Source: Doris montereyensis
Taxonomy: Eukaryota > Mollusca > Gastropoda > Nudibranchia > Dorididae
NCBI GenBank assembly: GCA_037039925.1
Contig: JAXRKP010000470.1
Location: 83,501-147,500 of the forward strand
Direction: 5' to 3'
DNA length: 64,000 nt
The translations under genes and the position numbers were made by a program. Under the pieces are notes generated by a model. That model was not told where the DNA came from. It saw nothing but the letters and a program-made list of their open reading frames with translations, and ran no database searches. This document shows, one piece after another, positions 23,768 to 34,424 of this stretch. The stretch's first letter is position 1. Each line of letters starts with the position of its first letter.

Positions 23768-26700
23768 TGTATAGAGAGCTGTTATTAAAGATCACACTCA
23801 GGGTTTGATTGTAATGCAAGGGGAAGGTGGCCCAGAGGCATGGTGTCAGCCTCTCAACCCAAAGCCCAGATGTGTGAACAATTTTCTCTTCTTTTGAGCC
23901 GAATCCACACACACGCAAACCTCCCCCCTCCCCCCTTCTGGTCCAAGAAGGTGGACCAACACCCGTGTCCACATCACACCACTCTGGGCACGTCCCATGG
24001 CTGTTTACAGGACCGTGCAGGCAAAGTTAAAAATCTTTCCAAAATACCCGAAATCACCTTAGTTGTGGTTGTGCGTAACTTAGAGTCAAGAAGTCTATCA
24101 AATGCACTCTGAAACACAAGGTCAGATCTTGAGGGATACGAGTAGCAAGGAAATTACTCTCATGAAAGGAAAGGAACTGACTATCAATTTTATGAGATCA
24201 CAGTCAAGGCGGACAGGGTTTATCTCAAGTCACTTTTTGGCTTGCAGCATGTCAAAATATATGTATCTTTTTTTTTAATTTACTTGGCAAGTTGTAAACT
24301 TTGAAACGTTGAACTTTGCTTCCAAAATTGAGGTCGAATTTGATGAATTTTGGTTGAGCGGGACGAAGAGTCTAACAAGCCAACCTATCATCGACAACAG
24401 TCTGTAAACAAATTGTTTATGACATGCATTTCCAAGTATTTTAATATTCTTTTGTTTTGATGCATGTTCTTCACGTTGCATTCCTACGTCTCTCTTTGTT
24501 ATAAAATTGTTTAGACTGATCAAGATCTTCGAGATTGTCGCATCAAGTACATGAGGGAAGACCGGGTTCAGATCATTCCGTCTATGCAAGCCTACATTGA
24601 TAGTGTTTGGTCTGATGCTGCCTGTGCAGGTGATTAATTTTCTAGTTTATAATATAGTGTTGTTTCATTGTTATTTATTTCATCAAGAAGATCTTGTTAG
24701 TGCGAATCAGGTTTTGAATAGATTTATAATAGAAACGCAACAGTGGTGGGATTGCACAACAAGAAATTGGGAAACAAATGAAAAGCGTGTCAGCTCTTGA
24801 GACAATGTTAATGGATGTTTTTCCTTTGCTTGCTTTGTTGAACAAACCAAAATTTTACTGAAGAGATTTTACAACTCTAAGGGAAAACAATTTTAAAGAA
24901 TGAAAAATCAAGAGTGACTTGGGGTTGGGGAGGGGGTGTCTTAGAATGAAGTTGTCATCTTTATTTTGCAGTGGCTCATGTTTTAGATTTGTCAAACTTT
25001 ACTTTTTAAATTTTTTTCCGATCTTTAAGTTTGTTGAGGAACGTGTTTATGAGTTTATAACTTTGATTTTCCAGCTTGCACACAAGATGTTCAAATTCAC
25101 AGCTGTTCAGGAAATGTGAATTACACCATACCAGATGGAATTGTGCACTTCATGGCCCGTTTTAAGAATTTATCGCTGTGTCTGAACATGTCTTTGGAGG
25201 TAAGAATGGATGCTCTGATTTAATGCCTAACTGTCTTTAAAATGACTTGCCTCATAATTCATAGAGTATTGGATTAGGAATTGAATTGCTCAAGTAGCAC
25301 TGCTTTTGCTTTTGTTTAAATTTCCCCTGCTTTTCCTTACTGAATAATCATAGGACACTTACATTCTGATGAGGGAAGGGATTGAACATTTATCAGATGC
25401 CATGTACGCGTCCAAAATTAGGGAGCAATCTATCAAGTCCTGTATACTTGAAGGGGAAATTTTAATTTTAATTTATTTATAAAATGGAGTAAGGAAAGAG
25501 TGAAGTGTGAGGTTGAGGGATTGTGTGTGTGTGTTTCACAATTTTACACCCTTTTCTTTTTATGTTGTGAAGGAAATATTTAGAATGTGCATGGGAAGGA
25601 CAGGATTAGAGGTGAACACGTTTTTCTGCATTTTAGAAATGTTTCTAAGTTTGTTTGAAAGCAGGGGGAAAGGGGTGCTATTTATTTAATCAGTTTAATA
25701 CACAACCTAATAATGATGATACAAGTAGATAGATCATCACTATCATCATCATACCTTGTATTCCCTTGTGAGGTGACGGCCGTCAACAAGAGATTTTCAG
25801 TGATCCCTCTTCCTTCCCATCTCCTTCATGTCTGTACCCAGTTGTCTCCTACATGCTCTGTGTTTTCCCCCGTGGGCAGTTGGTGAGCTGTTCTGGCAGC
25901 TCCTACTTCTTTCCTCTCACTCATTCACTTCTCCTCCATCTTGTTATGGCCTCTTAATTCACCCTGAGATCACTGCGTACGATTGGTGGAGGGCTAAATT
26001 TCAATCTAACTGTGTTTTTCCCCTCTTTCTGTGGCCCTTCAGATTCCATGATAACGCCTGTCGGGTGAACGTTAGAAAGGTAAGCCAAATGACTTTTGCA
26101 TTTGGTTTGGCTTGCCCTCTTCAACCTTTTCCACTCTTGTCGTCAGTTATTTAGTAAAATATATAACTGTAAGACTACGCAAAAACAAGAACAGCATTTG
26201 TTAATGGTAATGACGGACCTGTACCAATTTGAAAACCTGGCCATCCATGGCTGGCCTGTCAGTGGGTGGTTGGTGGGCGCCACTGATAAGTCCTACTTTT
26301 ATTTCTCTCTATTACTTAGCTTTCATCTTGCTATTTCTTCTCAATTCAGCTTGAAATCATCACCACATAGTGTGGATGGGGTAGTTTCAATGAAACAAAC
26401 AACCTGGTCAGTCATACTTTTTCTGTGCCTCCCTTAGGACACCGGCATCAAAATATGGCAATTCCATGTGGCAGATGGCAAAACGAACACGTCCATATGC
26501 ACCCAATGCTTAGAGGAGTACGTTGATTTGAATGACCATTATGAACACATTTCTGACTCCATGGATGGGAACACCTGTATGGACATTGTTGATAGAGTAA
26601 GTCTGATATTGCATACACATTGTTGATAGAGTATGTCTGATATTCCATACACATTGTTGATAGAGTAAGTCTGATATTGCATACACATTGTTGATTATAG

Positions 26701-29700
26701 TGTAAGTTTGATATGGCATACACATTGTTGATAGAGTAAGTCTGATATTGTATACACATTGTTGATAGAGTAAGTCTGATATTGCATACACATTGTTGAT
26801 AGAGTAAGTCTGATATTGTATACACATTGTAGATTGAGTAAGTCTGATATTGCATACTACATTCTTGTTAGAGTATGTCTGTTATCCCATACACATTGTT
26901 GATAGAGTAAGTCTGATATTGTATACACATTGTTGATAGAATAAGTCTGATATTGCATACACATTGTTGATAGAGTAAGTCTGATATTGTATACACATTG
27001 TAGATTGAGTAAGTCTGATATTGCATACTACATTCTTGTTAGAGTATGTCTGTTATTTCATACACATTATTGATAGAGTATGTTTGTTATTTCATACATG
27101 TTATTGATAGAGTATGTTTGTTATTTCATACATGTTATTGATAGAGTATGTCTGTTATTTCATACACATTATTGATAGAGTATGTCTGTTATTTCATACA
27201 CATTATTGATAGAGTATGTTTGTTATTTCATATACATTATTGATAGAGTATGTCTGTTATTTCATACACATTATTGATAGAGTATGTTTGTTATTTCATA
27301 CACATTATTGATAGAGTATGTCTGTTATTTCATACACATTATTGATAGAGTATGTCTGTTATTTCATACACATTATTGATAGAGTATGTTTGTTATTTCA
27401 TACATGTTATTGATAGAGTATGTTTGTTATTTCATACATATTATTAATAGAGTATGTCTGTTATTTCATACACATTATTGATAGAGTATGTTTGTTATTT
27501 CATACATGTTATTGATAGAGTATGTCTGTTATTTCATACACATTATTGATAGAGTATGTCCGTTATTTCATACACATTGTTGATAGAGTAAGTCTGTTAT
27601 TTCATACACATTATTGATAAAGTATGTCTGTTATTTCATACACATTATTGATAGAGTATGTCTGTTATTTCATACACATTATTGATAGAGTATGTTTGTT
27701 ATTTTATACATGTTATTGATAGAGTATGTCGGTTATTTCATACACATTATTGATAGAGTATGTCCGTTATTTCATACACATTGTTGCTAGAGTAAGTCTG
27801 TGATATTCACTTGTGGACGTACAAGGCACTGCATCAAGAGAGGTAACTAAAAAAAATATAAATAGCATCATGTAGTTGTGTCCCTTGTGTAATCTGAGAA
27901 ATGCTTAATCTGAGAAGAAATGTCTAGTCCGACGAGTTTCGTATTAAGCATTTTCGAGTGTTCATCATAATAGGATTTGCATTTTTGGCTCCAAAACCTT
28001 GGGAAATAATTCACCACACTTTGAAGTAAATGCTTTGTGCCACCATACACGATGTTGTAAAGATGCACCTTTTTTGGGCGAACATTGTGAAAGTGAAAGC
28101 AAGCCACTGATTTTTTTATGATCAAAAGTGAAGCAATATAAACAATACAGTGCAAGATAAAGATATAGCAGATGTTAAGAAAAAGTGAATCTTTTCACAA
28201 AGATTTTAAAATTTCGATGATATCCTCGAGCAAAGAATTCAGGGTCAGGTAATGAATTCATCTTCTTCGGAAATCGCAACGTGGCCGTCATGTGAAGGTT
28301 TAAACACAGTCACTGTTACGGTAGTAAGGCCGACCACAGAATCACAATACGTTGTTGAACCAGGCCATGGGCGATCATCGGGTGCTACTGGTAGGTCCTA
28401 TTTCTTTCTTATCATGCTTGCACTTATGTTTCCCTTCCATCTTGCTGTTCCCTATGAATTCAATTTGAGATCATCGCAAATGGGGAGCGGGATAAATTCG
28501 ATTAAAGAGACAATAATGAACCAGGCCTCCATGCATCCTACAAACTATAATTAGAAGTACAGAATATGTTAAGGGTGGAGGTGGATATAGGCAAGAATAC
28601 TTGGGAAATTACTTTGCTTTATATTCATTAGTATTTTCAGTGATTAGACCTGAGCATGACGGGCGTTGCTTGTAGGTCTTACTCATTTCCTTTCCTTCTC
28701 TTTTCATTTATCTTTTGATCTTGCTGTTTCCTCTCAATTCACCCTGAGATCACCGCAATGGTGGATGGGGTAAATTTCAAAGAAACAAACCTGAGCATGT
28801 ACATTTCTCTAGATTTAAAAACTAGGATCGGCCGAGTTTGAATTTGTCTTAGCTCGTGTTCAATCAGCTGAGTAGGCTAGCATAGATGGCTAGACTAATA
28901 TTCAATGTGCGTGCTTGCTTGCAGTCTTCATTTTTATCTAATGACACATATCATCCGTTTAGAAAAGGCTTTCCCAAACGTTTCCAGTGCGTGACCCCTT
29001 TCAGTTGTACCAGACCTACTATGAGTTCCACCTTTATGAGCCTTCTGAAAACATACTTAGTTTCTAATATCGCAGATATGCTATTTTGGAATTTAACAGA
29101 TTAATTACAGCAGAGAGAGCAATAACAATAGACAATGTTTATTATTGTTTAATAACATTTATTAATGCTCATTAAAAAGGACTGATTTAACCTTGTGTTG
29201 TAATTAGAAGAATGTATTTAGTTGCTTTTTTGACTCACGCAAATCAATATGTACATGCAGAGAAAGGCCCATGATCCCTTTTGGGGTCACGACCCGCAGT
29301 GAGAGAACCCCCTGGTTTAAAACATAACATGTACTGATGAAAGTCTTGTTTTTGCCACAGATGAACCACACACGTTTGATCTGGAGTCATGTATTTGGCT
29401 GTAGCTATAGGTCCGGTGATGCTGGGCCAATCATTTTGATAGCCATGTTTATCGCCCCACTGCCCCTCGCATTCTATGGTATCTTGCGATTCATCGGCAA
29501 AGAGAAAAGATCAAAGGTCGTGAAGCGTAAGTTGATTGAATTAACATACTTTTTTGGTTCAATTTATATTATTTCCTTGTATTTGCAAGTCTTATAATGG
29601 AAGCATTTGTTTCTCTGTTTATTTAACTAATTTTCTTTCTTTTCGTATGCATGTGTGTATATTTGTATGTATACGTGTGGGTCTAACATTACCCGTTGTT

Positions 29701-30233
29701 AGTTGAACATCTTCAAAATGTTTTTGCATTAAATGATAGCCTTATATGTTCTGGGCATTTTAAACTTTATTTAATGAAAATTAGTAGAATTTTGACAAAG
29801 GTACACATACTTTTGTAAAAAGAATTTCAAGAATACAGAAAGTCTCTTTTAGAGAATGTCGCGTTTTTCTTTAGATTCAAGAGAAGTGTCCAGCTATGTG
29901 CTAAACAGTACCATTTAAACACATACATAGGCACTTTCATGGCAAAATATTTCATCTGGGTCTTTGTAAAAGATCAAAAATGAAAACAATTGACCTCAGC
30001 TCACATTTTCCCTCTTTCTCGGTTCTAACCCCTTTCACCTTACATGTTTCATCACATTCACACACATATATGTGTGAGTGTGTGTCCAATTCACGAAGTT
30101 CATTGGGTTTTTTTTTTATCTGTCTTTCTCTTTCACAGAAAAACGTCTTTCATGTGCAAGAACCAGCAGTCGGATGTCGGTGGGTGAATATATCGGTGTT
30201 CCTGGCACCAGCAACAGTACATCTTCTTCCTAA
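23045..30233 (+). CDS. ostm1: OSTM1-like type I membrane protein, six coding exons
   Basis: Family role (known): OSTM1 is a heavily glycosylated lysosomal type I membrane protein that is the beta subunit of the chloride/proton exchanger ClC-7. Coding exons: 23286-23619, 24515-24629, 25075-25199, 26438-26596, 29361-29526 and 30139-30233, all with GT-AG introns and matching phases (0,1,0,0,1). The product is about 330 residues, close to the vertebrate length. Seen in it: signal-peptide region, RPFRICNECVVEH near residue 88, a spaced-cysteine luminal domain with several N-glycosylation sites, MNHTRLIW just before a single membrane span (about 266-286), and a basic Ser-rich tail. One extra T in CTTTTTCC (about 23315) puts the ATG at 23286 out of frame with the rest of exon 1. 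An assembly error in a T run is the simplest explanation; otherwise translation would start at the ATG at 23332 without a signal peptide. A leader acceptor lies at 23044. Confidence 0.85.
23286..23619 (+). CDS. ostm1: OSTM1-like exon 1 (signal peptide and start of luminal domain)
   Basis: Starts ATGATGAACTCAG as in the inverted copy. After the extra T, the frame from 23302 to 23619 is open and encodes the luminal N-terminus with sequons near QNTS, NGT-like and NES positions and the motif RPFRICNECVVEH. Donor GTAAGT. Length 334 against 333 in the inverted copy. Confidence 0.85.
23731..23766. repeat. (TA)n microsatellite in intron 1
   Basis: About eighteen TA units, the counterpart of 17399-17431. 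Confidence 0.95.
23815..24090 (+). mobile_element. tRNA-derived SINE, family B, in intron 1
   Basis: Head AGGTGGCCCAGAGGCATGG then CAGCCTCTCAACCCAAAG. Body GGCTGTTTACAGGACCGTGC and ACCCGAAATCACCTTAGTT. Shared with the inverted copy at 17095-17400. The 90-codon ORF over it is incidental. Confidence 0.72.
24515..24629 (+). CDS. ostm1: OSTM1-like exon 2
   Basis: 115 bases, phase 0 in and 1 out. It reads DLRDCRIKYMREDRVQIIPS and continues to VWSDAACA. The Cys then about 25 residues to Trp-Ser-x-Ala-x-Cys spacing matches the family's second luminal segment. Acceptor TTGTTTAG. The donor GTGATT is weaker than the other donors in the gene and is conserved in the inverted copy. Confidence 0.85.
25075..25199 (+). 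CDS. ostm1: OSTM1-like exon 3
   Basis: 125 bases, phase 1 in and 0 out. Luminal segment with CTQDVQIHSCSGNVNYTIPD and then an NLSLCLN glycosylation site. Acceptor TTTTCCAG, donor GTAAGA. Confidence 0.85.
25905..26010 (+). repeat. Dispersed core element (family D) in intron 3
   Basis: TCCTACTTCTTTCCTCTCAC, TTCACCCTGAGATCACTGCG and GATTGGTGGAGGGCTAAATT. The matched segment extends to 25830-26070 when aligned with 13985-14240 of the inverted copy. Confidence 0.7.
26270..26410 (+). repeat. Dispersed core element (family D), second copy in intron 3
   Basis: AAGTCCTACTTTTATTTCTC, CATCTTGCTATTTCTTCTC, GAAATCATCACC and GTGGATGGGGTAGTTTC. It ends just upstream of exon 4. Confidence 0.7.
26438..26596 (+). 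CDS. ostm1: OSTM1-like exon 4
   Basis: 159 bases, 53 codons, phase 0 both ends. Encodes the third luminal Cys cluster (TNTSICTQCLEEY) and ends NTCMDIVDR, continuing directly into exon 5 MNHTRLIW. This Cys-x-Asp...Met-Asn-x-Thr run is the most recognisable OSTM1 segment. The last 12 coding bases plus the donor form the monomer of the array that follows. Confidence 0.88.
26585..27805 (+). repeat. 34-bp splice-donor minisatellite in intron 4
   Basis: About 36 units of ATTGTTGATAGAGTAAGTCT + GATATTGCATACAC. The first unit contains the true exon 4 end (ATT GTT GAT AGA) and donor GTAAGT at 26597. Up to about 27050 most units keep GTAAGT. From about 27060 to 27780 a derived subfamily dominates, with ATTATTGATAGA and GTATGT and with TTATTTCATACAC. 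The last unit reverts to GTAAGT. A unit is 34 bases, so each step changes frame. The sense strand reads into TGA within the first added unit. Confidence 0.93.
27806..28365. other. Intron 4 after the array; no gene seen
   Basis: AT-rich intron sequence without a recognised element. A 95-codon minus-strand ORF at 27868-28155 shows no domain and no counterpart in the other arm. Confidence 0.5.
28370..28530 (+). repeat. Dispersed core element (family D)
   Basis: GGGCGATCATCGGGTGCTAC and TGGTAGGTCCTATTTCTTTC, then CATCTTGCTGTTCCC and GAGATCATCGCAAATGGGG. Intron 4. Confidence 0.72.
28545..28905 (+). repeat. Segment duplicated at 34060-34310
   Basis: Starts ACAGAATATGTTAAGGGTGG and includes GTGATTAGACCTGAGCATG, GGATCGGCCGAGTTTGAAT and GTTCAATCAGCTGAGTAGG. 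The second copy reads ACAGAATATATTAAGGGTAG, GTGATTAGATCTGAACATG, GATCGGACAAGTTTGAATT and GTTCAATCGACTG. A family D core at 28655-28800 sits inside this copy and not in the other. Confidence 0.75.
28655..28800 (+). repeat. Dispersed core element (family D)
   Basis: ACGGGCGTTGCTTGTAGGTC, CTTGCTGTTTCCTCTCAATT, CACCCTGAGATCACCGCAAT, GGTGGATGGGGTAAATTTC. The best-preserved copy, nested in the duplicated segment 28545-28905. Confidence 0.75.
28965..29314. mobile_element. hAT-like non-autonomous DNA transposon in intron 4
   Basis: About 350 bp. Ends are roughly inverted: GGCTTTCCCAAACG...GTGACCCC on the left and, reversed, CCAGGGGGTTCTCTC...GTGACCCC on the right, typical of hAT termini. The flanks GTTTAGAA (28957-28964) and GTTTAAAA (29315-29322) could be an 8-bp target duplication with one mismatch. 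No transposase is present. One end survives at the mirror site 12150-12240. Confidence 0.62.
29361..29526 (+). CDS. ostm1: OSTM1-like exon 5 (membrane span)
   Basis: 166 bases, phase 0 in and 1 out. MNHTRLIWSHVFGCSYRSGD is followed by a hydrophobic run of about 21 residues (PIILIAMFIAPLPLAFYGIL) and then a basic stop-transfer stretch (GKEKRSK). Acceptor TTTTTGCCACAG, donor GTAAGT. Confidence 0.88.
30139..30233 (+). CDS. ostm1: OSTM1-like exon 6 (cytosolic tail and stop)
   Basis: Acceptor TTTCACAG. It completes a KQKRLS basic run, then a Ser/Thr-rich tail ending in Ser-Ser-Ser and TAA at 30231-30233. About 30 residues, like the family's short cytosolic tail. No AATAAA is seen close to the stop. 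The 3' flank is still similar between arms to at least 31400. Confidence 0.82.
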
Positions 30234-30419
30234 TTCTGACAGGAAGTGTACACACGTGTACAAAGATAAGCGACAATACGTGACAAATCCACCAAGACAG
30301 AACAAACATGTGACAGTTCGCGTATAACCCTTTGTCAAACAACAAACAGGGAATATCTACACACTTGACTTATGCAACCGGCAGGACGCAGTGTGATGTA
30401 AGAAGAAGAAAACCCAGAA

Positions 30420-30810
30420 ACGAGGAGGAAAGACGGGGCGAGTAGAGGCGACAAAGGAAGACGGAGCGAGTAGAGAAGACAAGAGGCGACAAAGGGAAGA
30501 CGGAGAGAGTAGAGAAGACAAGAGGCGACAAAGGGAAGACGGAGCGTAGTAGAGAAGACAAGAGGCGACAAAGGAAAGACGGAGCGAGTAGAGAATACAA
30601 GAGGCGACAAAGGAAAGACGGAGCGAAGAGAGGACAAGATGTGACAAAGGGAAGACGGAGCGAGTAGAGAAGACAAGATGTGACAAAGGGAAGACGGAGC
30701 GAGTAGAGAAGACAAGATGTGACAAAGGGAAGACGGAGCGAGTAGAGAAGACAAGATGTGACAAAGGGAAGACGGAGCGAGTAGAGAAGACAAGATGTGA
30801 CAAAGGGGAA
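30420..30810. repeat. 39-bp minisatellite in the 3' flank of the OSTM1-like gene
   Basis: About ten units containing GACGGAGCGAGTAGAGAAGA then CAAGATGTGACAAAGGGA or CAAGAGGCGACAAAGG. The unit is a multiple of three, so the minus strand is open in all three frames (156-192 codons, Ser/Leu-rich). I read this as an artefact. The left arm has no comparable array here. Confidence 0.9.
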
Positions 30811-31119
30811 GATGATGATGATAACAATGAGTATAAGGGGAGAGAAAAAAGTAGAGAGAGAAAAGGGGCAGATAAAGCTTTGTTCTGTCATTATTGATGG
30901 AGGTGTCACTCATTGTCTTTTATCAATTTTGACCACTCCACTGTGGCTCTTTTGTGTTATTGCCTGTACAGAGGGTGTCGTACTGTTGGATACCTACCAC
31001 AGTGTGTCGTTATTTTCGATGGTCAATGCACTTCTTAGCCTCTGTTTCTGTTCCAAAAGTCTTTCCTCATCATTTGCATCATAACATGTGACTTTTTCTT
31101 CAAAAAGGTGAAAATTTCT

Positions 31120-31301
31120 CTCATCCATAACTCCATTATTTCCCCAAAACTCTATAGCCAAAATATTAAAGACGCTTCAATTCATCCTCTTTCTTTAACT
31201 TTAAGTGTAACTCATCCATAACTCCATTATTTCCCCAAAACTCTATAGCCAAGATATTAAAGACGCTTCAGTTCATCCTCTTTCTTTAACTTTAAGCGTA
31301 G
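31120..31301. repeat. 91-bp direct duplication
   Basis: Two nearly identical 91-bp units starting CTCATCCATAACTCCATTAT, at 31120 and 31211. Confidence 0.93.
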
Positions 31302-32560
31302 CTAATCATCTTTCAAGTCGAGGTTATTGGGAATCATCCCTGCATAGGTCACATTGACTTGGTCGTAATTTCTCTCATCTTTGATGTGTTATAGCAGAGA
31401 GCTAAGCCACATTGAGTGATTTCCTCTTTTCATCAATTTGATATTATAGTTTCGTTTCACTGTTTCAAGAAAGCTGTGTGTTTGTTTCTATGCTGTTTGC
31501 TTTGTGAGATGTATGACGCTGAACAAAGCTTTCAATCCTTGATATTTCTCTTCATAACCATGTTTGATCTGTGGTCCACGTGATATTATTTATGCCAATG
31601 CTTCACCGATTTTGTTGGGGTTTTTATTTGTATTTTCAAAGGTATTGTGTTTCATGACAACCTGTGAAACTATCAAAATCCCCCAAAATGCACATGAAAA
31701 TTGATTTTTGTCTTGTTGTCTGAGCAGTTTTTAGTATGATAGCATATTATAGCAGTTTTAATATTCCCTCTACGCAGTGTGCGCATGCACGCACCTTACG
31801 AACAGAGAGAAAAGGCAGAGTCAAAAAAAAAGAAAGAAAAAAGCGTCTATTGTCTAACATTCATTCTCATCCACACAGCTCACATGAATGGGATTCTTTT
31901 GTCAAACTGCACAAAACCAAAATTGCACACACACACACACACAGTCTTGAAACATTAGAAGTAACATTGACCAGTTGCCACCCAATGCAAAGTCATCTGT
32001 TCTTGGGCTCTCTTCAACCTGTTCCAACTATAAAAGTACTATTGAATGTTAGATTCTATTAACCTTCATGATTCTGAACATCAGAATAGTGATTAAAAAT
32101 ACTGATTTTACTGTTGTACATGATATCAATAGATAAGAAATACATTTTGGGCGCGTTGTCTGTATTACTTTTTGCTTTCATTCCTGTCAACACTGACTAA
32201 ATTACACATTGAATTTGTTCAACGGAGCAATCATACTTCTACGCAGTTATGAATGAGTACTTGGCTAGCAGTTGAGAAGAACATTGACAAGTGGCTAGCA
32301 TGATATACTTAATAGGGGGAGCTAACAACGCCTGAGTGAGTTGGGAAGAATTGTGAATGATCTGACCCGCAGGGGAGTAACTGAATAAATGCTGTAAGAT
32401 TTGTGAGCCTGCCTTATTGCAGAGATCAGGACTTTGTATTCGTTTTAAAAATTCAGTCAGGACATTTCTGTGACTGAGCATTTACTTGAGGTATGGAATT
32501 AATTTTTTATTGATTTTAATGTACCCTTCAAATCTCAATATTTTGATAGCTTGAGTAATA
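31302..32560. other. Non-coding part of the right arm
   Basis: Mirrors about 9600-10360. No gene is seen. A short (CA)n lies at 31930-31942. Confidence 0.55.
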
Positions 32561-32562
32561 AA

Positions 32563-32598
<36 letters not shown>

Positions 32599-32705
32599 AA
32601 TACTACTATTACTACTAATAATAATATTAATAATAATAATACTACTACTACTAATAATAATAGTAACAATAATACTAATACTTATAATTATAATAATAAT
32701 AATGA
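32561..32705. repeat. (AAT)n/(ACT)n compound microsatellite
   Basis: AAT and ACT triplets over about 145 bp, found only in the right arm. Reads as Asn/Thr runs. Confidence 0.95.
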
Positions 32706-34060
32706 TAAAAATAAAGGCTTGGCAGTCACAATGGACACTTGCCCTAAACTGTGTAGGCTAGCATGGTGGTCTTAATCACATCTCTGAATAATTGAATAGA
32801 ATAAAATTTAATATTCTTTTCTAACAATTTAGCAGGTTTTTAAAGAAATGAGGATGGAATGGCCACATATATACAGATGTTGTCATATCAATATCTAGGG
32901 CATGATTATGTAACATCCTATCGCAATGATGGAATTTCAGTTATTTTATTATTTTTGCAAACTGTATCTCAGGTTCAGCCCGTAGTTCCAGGGAGAGTCT
33001 TGAATTTGTATTTTATCGGCTTGGATGGATTTCATTTACGCAACATGCGAATTCTTATTCTATGTGTGTCACGATGACAATGAGAGGTTTCTAGCTTACC
33101 ACCTGTGTCATACTGGTCACAACACTCTCAACTGTTTTGTACACATTTATAAACTGATTATTAGATACACTGTAAAACTGAAATAATAGTAATACAATGC
33201 GTGTGGATTAAATAATGTAATTTTACAATACTCCTATTTATTCCTACACTATTTATTCCTACTGAAAGAGGAATCTTATCAAAGTTAGGGGGGTTTTATG
33301 AATCTTCCGCTGAATCAGAATTATTTTTATATTTATTTTATGCTTGTTGAATGGTATGACTGCCTTATCCCAAGATATTTGCTCTGGGGATAAAAAGGAA
33401 TTATAATTTATTTGTGAAAATCCTATTGCGATGCTATGAATAAACCTGTGTATTTTTATTTATTTGAATTTACAATTTGACTTATTTAATACTCAAATCC
33501 TTACAATAGTGTTTTGTATGACGGGCTTGGGGAGAATTTAAAATTTGATCTGTGGTCTATGTAAAAACTTTGATTATGATTGTGTTTGCAGACTGAAGTA
33601 AAAGGTGATCCTAACTGCTGTCCTCTATTTTAGTTGAGCAAATTTTAGATTTGTTATCGACTCAAAAACAGTAAGGAATAAGTAAATACGTTTTAAAGGA
33701 AAACTTCAAGTCAACTGATGTGCAGGAAATGTATTTATGTATTGTAAGATTTGTATGTATGCTTTTTTTGTAGTCAATAAGTATTCATGTATCAGTATTT
33801 CTACTACAAACAAATTTATGTAAAATGTGTTCCTTCAACGCAAACTATTCCATACTTCAGTGTCATTGTATTTCATTTATCGGCTTCGTTATGTTATAAA
33901 ATAGCGGTATGACGTTATAAGGACATATTTTATGTCAACCTATTTGAAAATAAAAACAAAACATGGTGCTGAAAATTAAACTAAATGGAAGTTAGGACAG
34001 TCGTGTAAATACGATAGAATTTTAAATGAGACTTCCATAAATTCTCCAAATTCTTAGAAC
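32706..34060. other. Non-coding part of the right arm
   Basis: Mirrors about 7200-9300. No gene, RNA or intact element recognised. Confidence 0.55.
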
Positions 34061-34424
34061 AAATACAGAATATATTAAGGGTAGACATGGACATAGTCGA
34101 AACATTAAGAAAAATTATCTTATCCACATTGAATATTTTTGGTGATTAGATCTGAACATGTCAACTTAATACAAAAGTTTTACCCTTTCTCTTAATTCTA
34201 TGGGAAATAAAAAAACTGAGATCGGACAAGTTTGAATTGTCTTTGTTCGAGTTCAATCGACTGTAACTGTAGGTAAGCATCAATGGGTAGACTAGTATGA
34301 ATAATAATGAGCGGAATTAGACATGTAAAGAGTACAATCTTTAGTCTTGACATTTAACTCGCTATATAAAAATATTCCCTAGTGCGTGAATGTTAGCGGA
34401 GGAGAGCATCTGATTCACAAGATT

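Noticed and set aside
26448..26855. Minus-strand ORFs with Ile-Tyr-Thr-type 34-bp periodicity
   Set aside because: Antisense reading of exon 4 and the donor minisatellite.
30335..30913. Three overlapping minus-strand ORFs of 156-192 codons
   Set aside because: Product of a 39-bp minisatellite open in all three frames.
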